Positions 34,511-42,694 are shown, counted from the first letter of the stretch. The stretch is 64,000 nt of DNA from Myxococcota bacterium (GCA_039030075.1 JBCCEW010000010.1:62001-126000); one strand, 5' to 3'. Notes: generated from the letters alone by a model not told the origin. Made by a program: numbers and translations.

Positions 34511-35148
34511 CAGGGAAGCGGCGACCGCGCTGCTCGATCCCGCAACGCCGAAGCCGCGTGGTCCGGAGCCACGCCATCGCGGACCAGGCCCTCGAGCACG
34601 CCGTCCGCAGCGGCCGACCGCGACTGCCCCAGCCCGGCGATCGCCATCTCGGCGATCAAACGCTCGAGAGCCGGCCGGGCGAGGTGGCGATAGTGAGCTT
34701 CGACAGCGGGTTGCCGCGCCATCTTCGACAAATCTCTCAAGGCCCGCGGATCCTCCGCGGCGAGGTGGCCGAGGGCGATCGGTACCGCCAGGCACGCTCG
34801 GAACGCCGCGGGTTCGAGCTCGCCGGGACCGAGCTGGGCGGCGTAGGCCGAGATCGCCTCGTAGGCCCCCGGGTGCCCGGCCATTCCAAGGACCTCGAGC
34901 GCCGCCGCGTGGGTCTCGAGCTCGTCCGGATCGTCCAGCAGGGCCGTCAGCTGGGCGGTGTCGTCGGGGCGGAGCGCCGCAACCGCCTCGGCGGGGAAGC
35001 CCTCGTAGAACGGAGTTCGGACGAGCCACTCGGCCGATCCCTTGCCGCCGGGCTCGGCGCCAGCGGAGGCGCCCAGGAGCAACGCCAGGGCCATCGCCCA
35101 GCGGACGCACCCCTCCCGCAAGCCCCTGATTTTCCGCGACTCCGGCAT
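34510..35148 (-). CDS. secreted HEAT-like helical-repeat protein (module copy 2)
   Basis: A 212-residue protein with a signal-like segment VRWAMALALLLGASAGA and then paired amphipathic helices like HEAT repeats (LTALLDDPDELETHAAALEVL, GMAGHPGAYEAISAYAAQLG). It shares with the protein at 36867 the order YEG-P-E, LL-DP-E, HA-LG-G-PG, FRA, ALG-LA, DPRAL-L-M, so the two are paralogues. It ends in TGATG with the protease-like gene. The start could be the ATG at 35148 or a nearer ATG (WAMAL) closer to the hydrophobic run; neither has a strong ribosome site. It may be a chaperone, inhibitor or binding partner of the adjacent protein; this is inference from the repeated pairing. Confidence 0.72.
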   Translation of the reverse strand: MPESRKIRGLREGCVRWAMALALLLGASAGAEPGGKGSAEWLVRTPFYEGFPAEAVAALRPDDTAQLTALLDDPDELETHAAALEVLGMAGHPGAYEAISAYAAQLGPGELEPAAFRACLAVPIALGHLAAEDPRALRDLSKMARQPAVEAHYRHLARPALERLIAEMAIAGLGQSRSAAADGVLEGLVRDGVAPDHAASALRDRAARSPLP

Positions 35149-35238
35149 CAGGAGTGGGTGGTCCTGAACCCGTCGAAGCTCTCCGAAAATCGGCGCCGGT
35201 GGTTCGCTGGCGATCGATTTCCCGGGGCCCGGACTCCC

Positions 35239-36870
35239 CTAGGGGGTGCCGCGTCGCCGCCGCGCGAGCGCCAGCAGCAACCCCGCCCCGGCCAGCACCC
35301 CGCTCGCGGTACTCGGTTCGGGGAGCGCTGCCAGCGCACCCGGGAAGAACGGGTCGACGTTGTAGACCTCGGGGCTCGCAAAGGTGGTGGTGTCGATCGA
35401 CTGGACGAAGGTCCGCGTACCGCCGAAGCCCGTCCCGACCATGTACAGCCGGCCCGACACCGGCGAGTAGGCCAACCCGGCCTGGGCCCGGAACAGCCCC
35501 GCCCCGGACACCTGCGCGATGTTGCACGGCGAAGGCGGACAGTTCGCGATGTCGACTTCCCAGAGCCCGTCCGGCCCGAAGTTCGAGGACATGAAGAGCT
35601 TGTCCTGGATGCTGTCGTAGGCGAGCCCCCGGAACTCGGTGGCCGGGCCGACGAGCAAGGACCCGAGGAAGGTCGCCGTCGACGGCGACGCAGGGTCGAT
35701 CGACCGGAACTCCGAGGACCCCCCGACTTCCAGCACGATCAGCCGATCGTCAGTGGTGGCCGAGGTCGCGCCCGGGTCGTAGGCCATCGAGGTGATCTCG
35801 TCGGCGCCGTTCGCGATCGCGCCAACCGTCGCGAGGATCGCGCCGGTGGTCTTGTCGAGCGTCACGATCGCGTCGTCGGCGGCCGTCGGAACCACGCCGT
35901 AGAGCACGTCGGAGTCGAAGGCATAGGCCATGCCCTTGATCTCTTCGCTGGTCGCCGCGAAGGGTCCGAGCTCGGTCCAGTCGGCTGGGAGCGCCGAGAT
36001 CCGGACGGCATCGTCGGTGGTCCCCGACGACGAAGCCGAGCCCGTCGCGGCCGACGTGATCAGCTGCACCGCTGCGTCCCCGGTGGACACACCACAGACA
36101 CCGCCGCTGCAGACGCCGCTTGCGACGTCGGTGCAGGCCGTGCCATCCGGCTCGTTTGCGCCGGCGAGGGTGTGACAACCACAGGTGAGCCCACTCGAGG
36201 TCGTGGTGCGGCCGGCCTGCATGTTGGTGCACTCGCTGGCCGTGAAGCAGCCACCCAGGCCCGGGTTCGTGACCGTCGCCTGCATGATCTGGCAGGCGTT
36301 CGCCGCGACATGGTTGAGACACGCGTTGTGGCCCCGCTCGTGGGCGAGCACGGTGCCCAGGGTGCCGCTCTCGAAGGAATCGACGGTGACGATCAGCCAG
36401 CGATTCGGATCGTCGTTGCCGTTGCCGTCACAGAAAGGCGTCTCCGCGCAGCCGACCGCCGGACTCCCGCCACAGTTGGTGATGCTGTCGACGAGATACG
36501 CGTTCGAGCTCGGGACGGCCAGGGCATCGATCGCGGCGGTCTCCGCGGCGGAGTCGATGATGTCGAGCCCGTCGCCGGGAGTCCCGAAGGTGGCCACGGA
36601 CACCGTCCGGTTCATGCGCGTGCAGCAGATGTTGTCGAAGGGCCCCTGCCCGCCTTCGAGCAGCTTGTTGCCCGTCGTGGTGGCCTGATCGATCGCGGCT
36701 TCCCAGAACGCGAGATCGCGCCCGGCGCCGGCGTCGATGAGATCGACGTGAACGAACCAGCGCAGGGTATGGAGATCGACGTCTTGCGCCGTGGCCGTTT
36801 CCGGTGCCATCGCGCCGAACGCGGCGCACGCCGTCGCGAGGGTCGCTGCGAGTCGCGGGAACCGGCTCAT
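35239..36870 (-). CDS. secreted metzincin-like protein with altered zinc motif and PEP-CTERM tail (module copy 1)
   Basis: A 543-residue paralogue of the protein at 32939. A signal peptide ends near residue 29. The zinc-motif region reads HERGHNACLNH at 177-187: the three His and the Glu remain but the usual Gly is Cys184. A candidate Met-turn is Met196 (NACQIM). A Cys-rich linker (CGCHTLAGANEPDGTACTD, VCSGGVCG) and a propeller-like part (MAYAFDSDVLYGVV, LAYDSIQDKLFMSS, LAYSPVSGRLYMVG) follow. The end is a textbook PEP-CTERM signal: LPEPSTASGVLAGAGLLLAL then RRRRGTP. It overlaps the upstream helical-repeat gene by ATGA, and the gap to copy 2 is 90 bp. The Cys may bind zinc, pair with another Cys or mark loss of activity. 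Confidence 0.8.
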   Translation of the reverse strand: MSRFPRLAATLATACAAFGAMAPETATAQDVDLHTLRWFVHVDLIDAGAGRDLAFWEAAIDQATTTGNKLLEGGQGPFDNICCTRMNRTVSVATFGTPGDGLDIIDSAAETAAIDALAVPSSNAYLVDSITNCGGSPAVGCAETPFCDGNGNDDPNRWLIVTVDSFESGTLGTVLAHERGHNACLNHVAANACQIMQATVTNPGLGGCFTASECTNMQAGRTTTSSGLTCGCHTLAGANEPDGTACTDVASGVCSGGVCGVSTGDAAVQLITSAATGSASSSGTTDDAVRISALPADWTELGPFAATSEEIKGMAYAFDSDVLYGVVPTAADDAIVTLDKTTGAILATVGAIANGADEITSMAYDPGATSATTDDRLIVLEVGGSSEFRSIDPASPSTATFLGSLLVGPATEFRGLAYDSIQDKLFMSSNFGPDGLWEVDIANCPPSPCNIAQVSGAGLFRAQAGLAYSPVSGRLYMVGTGFGGTRTFVQSIDTTTFASPEVYNVDPFFPGALAALPEPSTASGVLAGAGLLLALARRRRGTP

Positions 36871-37508
36871 CGGGCGCTCTCCTGGCGGACGCGCAGATCG
36901 GCGCGCGCATCATCGAGATGGGAACGGAGCCCCGGGTCGGACGCGGCTTCGGACGCGCGCTGGAGCATCGCAGCGGCCGCGGGAAGCCCGGTGGAAGACA
37001 GGGCCGTCACCGCACCGCGCTTGCACTGCATCTGGATCCGTTCCGCCGTGTGGTGGCGGAAGCTCCAGCCCACCTCTTCGCCGTCGAGCATCGCGCCCAG
37101 GCGCTGCAGGGCGCGGGGATCGGACTCGGCGAGGGCTCCCAACGCGAAGGGCATGGCCTGCCAGGCGCGGAAGATGTCGCGGTCGACCTCGCCGCTGGGC
37201 GGGTTCCCGGCGTAGGCCAACACCGCTTCGGCCGAGCCCGGCTGGCCCGAGTAGCCCAGGGCCAGGAGGACGTTGGCGTGGATCGCCTTCTCGGCGGGAT
37301 CGGCCAGAAGGGTGGCCAGGTGTGCAGCGCCATCGGCATCGATCTGCGCGGCTTCTTCCTCGGGAAGCCCCTCGTACCAGGTGCTCCGCACCATGTTCTC
37401 GGCTTCATCCGGGCCCAGGGCCGTGGCAGGCGCCGTCGCGCCCAGGAGCCCCGTGACCAGGAGCACCGCGAACGCCCACCGCCGCGGCATGGATCGTGAC
37501 CTGCGCAT
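36867..37508 (-). CDS. secreted HEAT-like helical-repeat protein (module copy 1)
   Basis: A 213-residue exported protein. The ATG at 37508 has a GGAGGG site five bases upstream, and the signal peptide is MPRRWAFAVLLVTGLLGATA. The mature part is helical and Ala-rich, with HEAT-like pairs (HLATLLADPAEKAIHANVLL, ALGYSGQPGSAEAVLAYAG, DPRALQRLGAML) that match the protein at 34510 in order and spacing. Its stop overlaps the following metzincin-like gene by ATGA. It is the first gene of the four-gene block; the 145-bp divergent gap to coq4 (37509-37653) should hold its promoter. Function is unknown; the fixed pairing with a protease-like protein suggests a joint task outside the cytoplasm. Confidence 0.77.
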   Translation of the reverse strand: MRRSRSMPRRWAFAVLLVTGLLGATAPATALGPDEAENMVRSTWYEGLPEEEAAQIDADGAAHLATLLADPAEKAIHANVLLALGYSGQPGSAEAVLAYAGNPPSGEVDRDIFRAWQAMPFALGALAESDPRALQRLGAMLDGEEVGWSFRHHTAERIQMQCKRGAVTALSSTGLPAAAAMLQRASEAASDPGLRSHLDDARADLRVRQESAR

Positions 37509-37653
37509 GTTCCCTCCAACGCGTCCAGACATCCGCCCGGTCCGGACGCGCGCCAAGGTACCGCGGATCCCCACGCGATTCGGTGCCGAATCGCACCCCC
37601 GGCGGGCCCCGATCCCCTCGCTTTGGCTAGCGTCCAGCTTCCCAGGAGGTGAC

Positions 37654-38373
37654 ATGCCCGCGGCCCCGATTCATTGGTCGATTCCGTCCGGTTCTCGTTT
37701 CTGGCGAACCGGGCAGGCGATCACGCGGGTCCTCCGCGACTCGACGCGCACCGACGAGATCGTCGTGGCCGAAGAAATCCTGGCCCAGAGGCAGCTCCGC
37801 TATTGGGTCGAATCGGGGGTGTTCGAGTACGGAGAAGGTCGCGCGCTCTTCGAAGACCGCCCCGAGATCTGCCAGACCTCGGTCGACGACCTGCGCGCCC
37901 TCGCGGAGGGCACGTTGGGACGCGAATTTGCCCGCTTCCTCGACTTCCACGGGCTCGGCCTCGAGGCCCTCGACCTTCCCGCCCCCTACACGCCCGGCGA
38001 AGCCGAGGCCTATCTGATGAAGCGTCTGCGCGGCTGCCACGACATCTGGCACACGCTGATCGGCGCCGGGACGCACGGACACGAAGAGGTCCTCGTCCAT
38101 TGCTTCAGCGTGGCCCAGACCGGCCTGCCCTATTCCGTGGCAATCATCGGGCTCGGCGCGATCAAGCCCATGGTCCTGGAGGGTCGCTGGTCGACACTCC
38201 TGCGCGACACCCGTCGGGCGTACCGCTGCGGTCGCGACGCACGCTCCATCCTGACCGCATACTGGGAGCGACGCTGGGACCAGCCGCTGGACGAGGTCCG
38301 GCGCGAGTTCGGGATCGTGCCGCTCCAGGAACTCGCCTTGCCTTCCGACACGGCTCCGCGCGCCGCCGCCTGA
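37654..38373 (+). CDS. Coq4 family protein
   Basis: A 239-residue protein preceded by an ideal AGGAGGTGAC ribosome site. The metal-binding Coq4 motif HDxxHx11E is present: HDIWH at 129-133 with Glu145 (LIGAGTHGHEEV). Coq4 organises the ubiquinone-synthesis complex in mitochondria and was recently linked to C1 oxidative decarboxylation of the quinone ring. Bacterial homologues occur in alphaproteobacteria and scattered lineages, some in contexts unrelated to ubiquinone. No other ubi genes are in the window. It is alone on the plus strand, divergent from the secreted module, and ends 21 bp before the convergent anti-sigma gene. A role in quinone metabolism is likely but not shown. Confidence 0.83.
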   Translation: MPAAPIHWSIPSGSRFWRTGQAITRVLRDSTRTDEIVVAEEILAQRQLRYWVESGVFEYGEGRALFEDRPEICQTSVDDLRALAEGTLGREFARFLDFHGLGLEALDLPAPYTPGEAEAYLMKRLRGCHDIWHTLIGAGTHGHEEVLVHCFSVAQTGLPYSVAIIGLGAIKPMVLEGRWSTLLRDTRRAYRCGRDARSILTAYWERRWDQPLDEVRREFGIVPLQELALPSDTAPRAAA

Positions 38374-38394
38374 AGCTTCCGCCCCAACTCCGTC

Positions 38395-38655
38395 CTACGG
38401 AAGCGGAGCGGCGACGTCCCGCAGCAGGTCTCTCAGCAGGGCGTACTCCTCGGCGCACTCGGGGCACTGGGAGAGGTGGGTCTCGATGCGCACCAGCGCT
38501 TCGGGGATCGCTGCGCCCAGGAGCTTCGTCTCGGCGAACTCGGCGAGGCCACGCAGGCAGCCGTCGCAATCGAGTTCGTCCTCTCGGGTATCTACCACCC
38601 AGGAGAGGAGCGTACGGATCTTCGGAGCATCCAGTCGTCCCATGCCGTTCCTCAC
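38395..38655 (-). CDS. small zinc-finger anti-sigma-like protein
   Basis: An 86-residue soluble protein with a HxxxCxxC zinc-binding anti-sigma motif (HLSQCPEC, His60, Cys64, Cys67) and an extra CDGC pair (Cys30, Cys33). It has no transmembrane helix, so it would be a cytoplasmic anti-sigma factor, perhaps redox-sensing like ZAS proteins such as RsrA. The GTG at 38655 overlaps the sigma stop (GTGA), which supports co-translation; an ATG at 38643 is an alternative. It probably binds and holds the sigma factor encoded just upstream. The spacing of its cysteines differs from RsrA, so a redox switch is only a possibility. Confidence 0.8.
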   Translation of the reverse strand: MRNGMGRLDAPKIRTLLSWVVDTREDELDCDGCLRGLAEFAETKLLGAAIPEALVRIETHLSQCPECAEEYALLRDLLRDVAAPLP

Positions 38656-39317
38656 GAGAAGGCCGCGCGAATCGCGCTGGCGTCGAAGCCGGCGGCTTCC
38701 AGGCCATGCTTCAGCTTCTTGCGCGCGTCGAAGGTCAGTTTGTAGACGGCGTTCCGCGTGACGCCCAGCTGTTCCCCGATCTCGGCCTGGGGCATGCCCC
38801 CGAGTTCGGCCAGGATCGCCACCCGCTGTCGTTCGCTCAGCGCGGACTCCACGAGTTCTTCCAGTGCCCGCACGAGACGGGTCTGGTGGAGCCGCGCCTC
38901 GGCCTCGGGGGGCTCGACCGCAGCGTCCGCAGAGGCGCCTTCCGACAACAACGTATCGAGCGAGACGTCCTTCCAGCGCTTGCGACGCAGTTCGGTCAGC
39001 GCGAGACGGACCGCGATCGTGGCGGCCCAGGTCGTGAAGCGACTGCGGCCCTCGAAGGCGTCGAGCTGGTCGAGCACGCGCAGCAGCGCGTCCTGCACGA
39101 CGTCCTCGATCAGTTCGGTCGGCGCCGCGCCTTCGCGGCCGAGCCGCGAGGTCAGCGCGCGCCGCAGGTAGTCACCGAGCGCCTCGAGTGCCCGCGCCTG
39201 GACTGCGCCCTCCGTGCGTAGCGCGAGCAACCAGTCCGCGTTGTCCCGTACGGGTGCGTCCGATCCCGCGTGACCCGGAGTCGGGGTTTCCTTCGAGAGT
39301 GCAGAGAGAGAGTGCAC
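38652..39317 (-). CDS. ECF-type RNA polymerase sigma factor
   Basis: A 221-residue sigma-70-family factor with regions 2 and 4 only. Region 2 spans about 70-115 (LIEDVVQDALLRVLDQLDAF, RFTTWAATIAVRLALTELRR) and region 4 about 155-205 (LVESALSERQRVAILAELG, then the HTH AEIGEQLGVTRNAVYKLTFDA). It is followed at once by a zinc-finger anti-sigma-like gene, the standard arrangement. It starts at a GTG at 39317 without a strong ribosome site. It is divergent from the YHS-domain gene across 152 bp, which makes that gene a likely target. On the minus strand GTAACCC at 39345-39351 resembles an ECF -35, with CGAA about 17 bases further; this is weak. Confidence 0.9.
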   Translation of the reverse strand: MHSLSALSKETPTPGHAGSDAPVRDNADWLLALRTEGAVQARALEALGDYLRRALTSRLGREGAAPTELIEDVVQDALLRVLDQLDAFEGRSRFTTWAATIAVRLALTELRRKRWKDVSLDTLLSEGASADAAVEPPEAEARLHQTRLVRALEELVESALSERQRVAILAELGGMPQAEIGEQLGVTRNAVYKLTFDARKKLKHGLEAAGFDASAIRAAFS

Positions 39318-39469
39318 GCGCCTTTCGAAGCCGGCCGGCGCTTTGGGTTACGCCGAGGCGCGACACCGCCCGGCGAACTTTTCGACGAAAGATCCGCGAG
39401 CCCCACCGCATCGAAGAGCCGAACCCGAGGAGCGCCCTCCTCGCACTCAGAAACTCAGGAGACGCCACC

Positions 39470-39925
39470 ATGAAGCGTGTCATTCGTCTGCTGCCCCTCG
39501 TGGGCCTCGTTCTCTCTCTCGCCGCTCCGATCCTCGCGGCCGACTTCCGTCACAGCACTCCCGCCGTGTCGGGCTACGACGTCGTGTCGTTCCAGACCGG
39601 CGAGAAGCCGCTCCGCGGCAACGGCAACCACGTCGCGGTCCATGACGGTGCGACCTACCTGTTCGTGAACGACGCGAACAAGCGCACGTTCGAAAAGGAC
39701 CCGGAGCGCTACGCGCCGGCATACGGCGGCTACTGCGCCTACGGCGTGGCGGTGGGCAAGAAGTTCGTGGGCGACCCGGACGTCTGGAAGGTGGTCGACG
39801 ACCGCCTGTACCTGAACCTCGACACGAAGATCCAGGAGACCTGGTCGAAGGACATCTCCGGGAACATCCGCAAGGCCGACGGCCAGTGGACGAAGATCGA
39901 GGGTTCCGACCCGGCCTCGCTCTGA
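39470..39925 (+). CDS. exported YHS-domain protein
   Basis: A 151-residue protein with a clear signal peptide (VIRLLPLVGLVLSLAAPILAA) and the YHS domain of the exported type: VSGYDVVSFQTGEKPLRGN, YLFVNDANKRTFEKDPERYAPAYGGYCAYGVAVG read in two halves, and DRLYLNLDTKIQETW. The single Cys of GGYCAYG is the domain's hallmark; YHS domains are thought to bind copper or other metal. A CAGGAG site precedes the ATG. It is divergent from an ECF sigma factor and may belong to its stress regulon, for example a metal or oxidative response. That link is inference from position. Confidence 0.88.
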   Translation: MKRVIRLLPLVGLVLSLAAPILAADFRHSTPAVSGYDVVSFQTGEKPLRGNGNHVAVHDGATYLFVNDANKRTFEKDPERYAPAYGGYCAYGVAVGKKFVGDPDVWKVVDDRLYLNLDTKIQETWSKDISGNIRKADGQWTKIEGSDPASL

Positions 39926-39946
39926 GCCCGAGCCGCGAATCGAAAG

Positions 39947-39977
39947 CGAGGGGTGGTGCCGCGCGCGCCACCCCTCG
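39947..39977. terminator. candidate bidirectional terminator hairpin
   Basis: Perfect 10-bp arms CGAGGGGTGG (39947-39956) and CCACCCCTCG (39968-39977) flank an 11-base loop. The hairpin lies between the convergent YHS and methyltransferase genes. A short A-rich run upstream and GTTTCC downstream give weak U-tracts on both strands, so termination could work in either direction. Confidence 0.6.
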
Positions 39978-40010
39978 TGCCGTTTCCAAGGCACCTCGGA
40001 AAGAAGCGTC

Positions 40011-40838
40011 TCAGAAGCGGATCGCGTCGAGCTCCCAGTCGGGGCCGCGGTGGGTGCGGTCGCCGTCGCGGGCCACCACGCCGAAGCAGTTCATCTCGGC
40101 GGGCCAGGTCGTCTTGGTCAGCATCGCCTGGACGCCGCGCTGCTCGAGCTCGCCCGCCAGCTGGTTCGCGCAGAACGGGAGCAGCTCGCGAATGAACTGG
40201 GGCCGCGCGAGATAGGCCTTGTTGTGGCCGCACAAAAAGAGCTGGAAGCGGTCGGGGTTCTCTCGGACGTAGCGCAGCACCGCCTCGGTGATCTGCGGAT
40301 AGAGCCAGCTGAAGAAGTCGTCGACGCTGACGATGCCCCAGTCTCCGAGCAGGCTGTGGGCCACCGCGAGGTCCGACATCACGGCACGCGCCGTGTGCTC
40401 GCCGTCGATGTGGACCCAGCGGAACTCGCGATATCCGGTCGAGAGCAGCGGCGAGACCGGGAGCTTCATCGAGTCCATGCGGACCAGCTGGATGCTCTCG
40501 TCGACGGTTCGCCCGGCCCGGGTCAGCGCGTTGCGGACCTCGGCCTCGGCGAGGAACTTGTCGACGAAGACACAGGATTCGAAGCCCCGCTCCGCGTGCA
40601 TGGCCATCAGCGCAGCCGACTTTCCGTGGTGCACGCCGATCTCGAGCAGGTGCCCGCGCACGTTCGCGCGCCGCTGGAACGAGAGCAGCGCGTCCCAGAT
40701 GGCCGCCGACTCCACGCCGAACCAGCCATCGATGTCGGGGTAGATCCCCATGTAGCACTCGAAGGCCGACTCGGTCTCCGAGCCGGTCCGGCGGGTGGGC
40801 GCTGCACCGAGCTGGGTCGTTTCCACGGAAAGAGCCAT
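40011..40838 (-). CDS. TylF/cephalosporin-hydroxylase-like class I methyltransferase
   Basis: A 275-residue protein with a GAGGAGA site before its ATG at 40838. RGHLLEIGVHHGKSAALMAM is SAM motif I, FVDKFLAEAEVRNAL motif II, and FRWVHIDGEHTARAVMSDLAVA plus IVSVDDFFSWLYPQITEAVL are typical of TylF/CmcI-type enzymes, where the Asp residues bind a divalent cation. These act on sugars or small molecules; here the acceptor is unknown. The N-terminal 35 residues are probably disordered. It stands alone on the minus strand, upstream of the hairpin at 39947. Homologues often occur near surface-glycan genes, but none lie adjacent here. Confidence 0.78.
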   Translation of the reverse strand: MALSVETTQLGAAPTRRTGSETESAFECYMGIYPDIDGWFGVESAAIWDALLSFQRRANVRGHLLEIGVHHGKSAALMAMHAERGFESCVFVDKFLAEAEVRNALTRAGRTVDESIQLVRMDSMKLPVSPLLSTGYREFRWVHIDGEHTARAVMSDLAVAHSLLGDWGIVSVDDFFSWLYPQITEAVLRYVRENPDRFQLFLCGHNKAYLARPQFIRELLPFCANQLAGELEQRGVQAMLTKTTWPAEMNCFGVVARDGDRTHRGPDWELDAIRF

Positions 40839-41146
40839 CGGGTCTCCTCGGGCGTCATGCGACGCCAACGAGCCGTGGGTCGGTCGGGATCGCGCAGGCC
40901 TTGAGCAGCTGCGCGGCCAAGCCGAGCGGATCACTCGGGAATCGGCGTCGCCTCGCAATAACAAGAGCCCCGTCGGTCGATCTACCGAGGCGCACGGCAA
41001 CGAAACACCCGACGCCGAGACGCGTGACGGGGTCCATCGCAAAAGCAAAGAACACGCGCGCGTCGAGGCCTGCCTCAACCCCGCGCCGGGAACGCGACCC
41101 ATTTCCTCGCCCGAGCGGGATATCTTGCCCGCGAGGCTGTCACCCG
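40839..41146. other. 308-bp divergent intergenic region
   Basis: This gap separates the methyltransferase (minus) from the PEP-CTERM gene (plus) and has lower G+C than its surroundings. A minus-strand frame at 40855-41055 could encode 66 residues (MDPVTRLGVGCFVAVRLGR after a short lead) ending 17 bp before the methyltransferase start. It has no ribosome site and I do not call it. No other structure was evident. Confidence 0.5.
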
Positions 41147-41917
41147 ATGCGTTTCTATCTGCCGCCGTACGCTGCTCTCGCCCTGCTCCTGGCCGTTGCT
41201 GTCCACGCAGCCACCGCGAACGCCACCACCGCGGCGTACCTCCCCCTCGAGTTCGAGGTCACCCAGCAGGAGCTGAACTTCCCCGGGTTCACGACCTGCG
41301 GCACGAACACGACCGTGGGCGGCCCCGAACTCTCCGCGCCGATTGAATGCACCGGCCTCGGTGGCACCCTCAACACCAGCAATCCCGACGGAACGCTGCT
41401 CCTTCACTTCGATGGCGTGATCGGTGGGCTCGGGCAGCGCTTCGACAATCTCCACCGGCTGACGGTCACCGTGCCTGAAACGGGCGGGCCGACGTCGAAT
41501 CTCGCCGTGGCGATCGAAGTCGAGGCTCTTTCCCCACCCATGATCGTGCTGACCGCGACCGTCGTTCGGGGACCCGAGTCCTCATCCCAGATCGGAGGCG
41601 ACGGCTTCGAGCTCCTGGGGAATGCCACCGCGTCAGCCCGTGCCTGCGACGATCCAGCCTGCGTGTTCGACAACCGACGGGCCGTGGTCGCGTTACCTCC
41701 GCTCCCGGCGGGCGACACGTTCGAGACTTCGATCCTGACGCAGATCTTCCTCAGCAACGCGAGCGTCCCGCCCGAAGTGCTCCCGATCTCAGCGACCCTG
41801 CGTGTGAGTCTCCACTACCTGCCCGAACCGCCGGGCGACGCCGGCGCCGTTCTCGCCGCGACACTCCTGGCGGCAGCGTCCCGTACGCGGCACCGGCGGG
41901 CCTCCGCGCGCCGTGCG

Positions 41918-41923
<6 letters not shown>
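41147..41923 (+). CDS. exported protein with PEP-CTERM-like end, function unknown
   Basis: A 258-residue protein with a signal peptide (YAALALLLAVAVHAATANA) and a beta-rich mature part. It contains Thr-rich strands and two Cys pairs (FTTCGTN with IECTG, and RACDDPACVFDN). The C-terminus LPEPPGDAGAVLAATLLAA followed by SRTRHRRASARRAW is a PEP-CTERM-like sorting signal, shorter in hydrophobic length than usual. The family is not recognised. The last two codons, TGG TAG at 41918-41923, lie inside the convergent tRNA-Met gene: they are the complement of its CCA, discriminator and first acceptor bases. Any change in the C-terminus would therefore also affect the tRNA. Confidence 0.72.
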
Positions 41924-41994
<71 letters not shown>

Positions 41995-42079
41995 CCAGGC
42001 ACGTCGGGCCACCCGAAGGCGGCCCGCGCAACGCTTGCGCGTCGCCGAGGAAAGATAGCGCAGGCAAGGGTTTGGGCGA

Positions 42080-42679
42080 TCACCCCTCCGCCCGCCCACC
42101 CAGGAGCTGGAAGCAGGCTGCGAGCACTCGTTTCCGCCCGAAACGACCGTGGGCCTCGGCGATCAGGTGGTCGCCTACGAGCAGCGAATAGATGAGGAAC
42201 GCGCGCGCCTCGGCCGCCAGGGGCGAATGGCCGAGGTCGCGGAGCAGCCGGCGCAGGTAGGCCAGTCTCGCGGTATCGACCGACTCGACGACCTCCGCCA
42301 CCCGCGGCTCGGCCTCGCCCCAGCTCCGCAACGCCAGCTCGGTCCGCCCGTCGAACCCGCGGCTCGCGATCTCCACCAGGCGTTCGAGTCGACTGCCCGC
42401 CTCTTCACCCCCCGCCTGCGCCTGCTCGATCACCGCGTGGGTCGCGGTGGCGGCCCATTCCTCGAGCATCGCATCGTGAAGATCGCGGCGGTCCTTGAAA
42501 TGCCAATAGAAACTGCCCTTCGTAACACCGAGGTCCTTCGCCAGCGGCTCGACCCGCACGCCCTCGATGCCATGGCGCCCCAGGCGCGACAGGCCAGCGA
42601 GCACCCAGTCACGACGCGCCTTTTGCGAGTCGCGGCGCCCTTGCTGAGGGCTGGGGGCATCCTTGCCGGTGCGGGCCAT
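42080..42679 (-). CDS. TetR-family transcriptional regulator
   Basis: A 199-residue repressor. The N-terminal HTH is clear: VLAGLSRLGRHGIEGVRVEP, LAKDLGVTKGSFYWHFKDRR, DLHDAMLEEWA. The ligand domain (about 75-195) is helical with RSWGEAEPRVAEVVESVD and AFLIYSLLVGDHLI. The ATG at 42679 is preferred over an ATG at 42820 because the longer frame would read through the divergent promoter and both operator palindromes. It is divergent from a small membrane protein, and two copies of its probable operator lie between them, so it likely represses that gene and itself. The inducing ligand is unknown. Confidence 0.92.
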   Translation of the reverse strand: MARTGKDAPSPQQGRRDSQKARRDWVLAGLSRLGRHGIEGVRVEPLAKDLGVTKGSFYWHFKDRRDLHDAMLEEWAATATHAVIEQAQAGGEEAGSRLERLVEIASRGFDGRTELALRSWGEAEPRVAEVVESVDTARLAYLRRLLRDLGHSPLAAEARAFLIYSLLVGDHLIAEAHGRFGRKRVLAACFQLLGGRAEG

Positions 42680-42694
42680 GCCGCCAGGGTAACC

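Noticed and set aside
40855-41055. Possible 66-residue minus-strand protein upstream of the TylF-like gene
   Set aside because: It has no ribosome site, atypical codon use and no recognisable feature; it is noted only in the intergenic entry.
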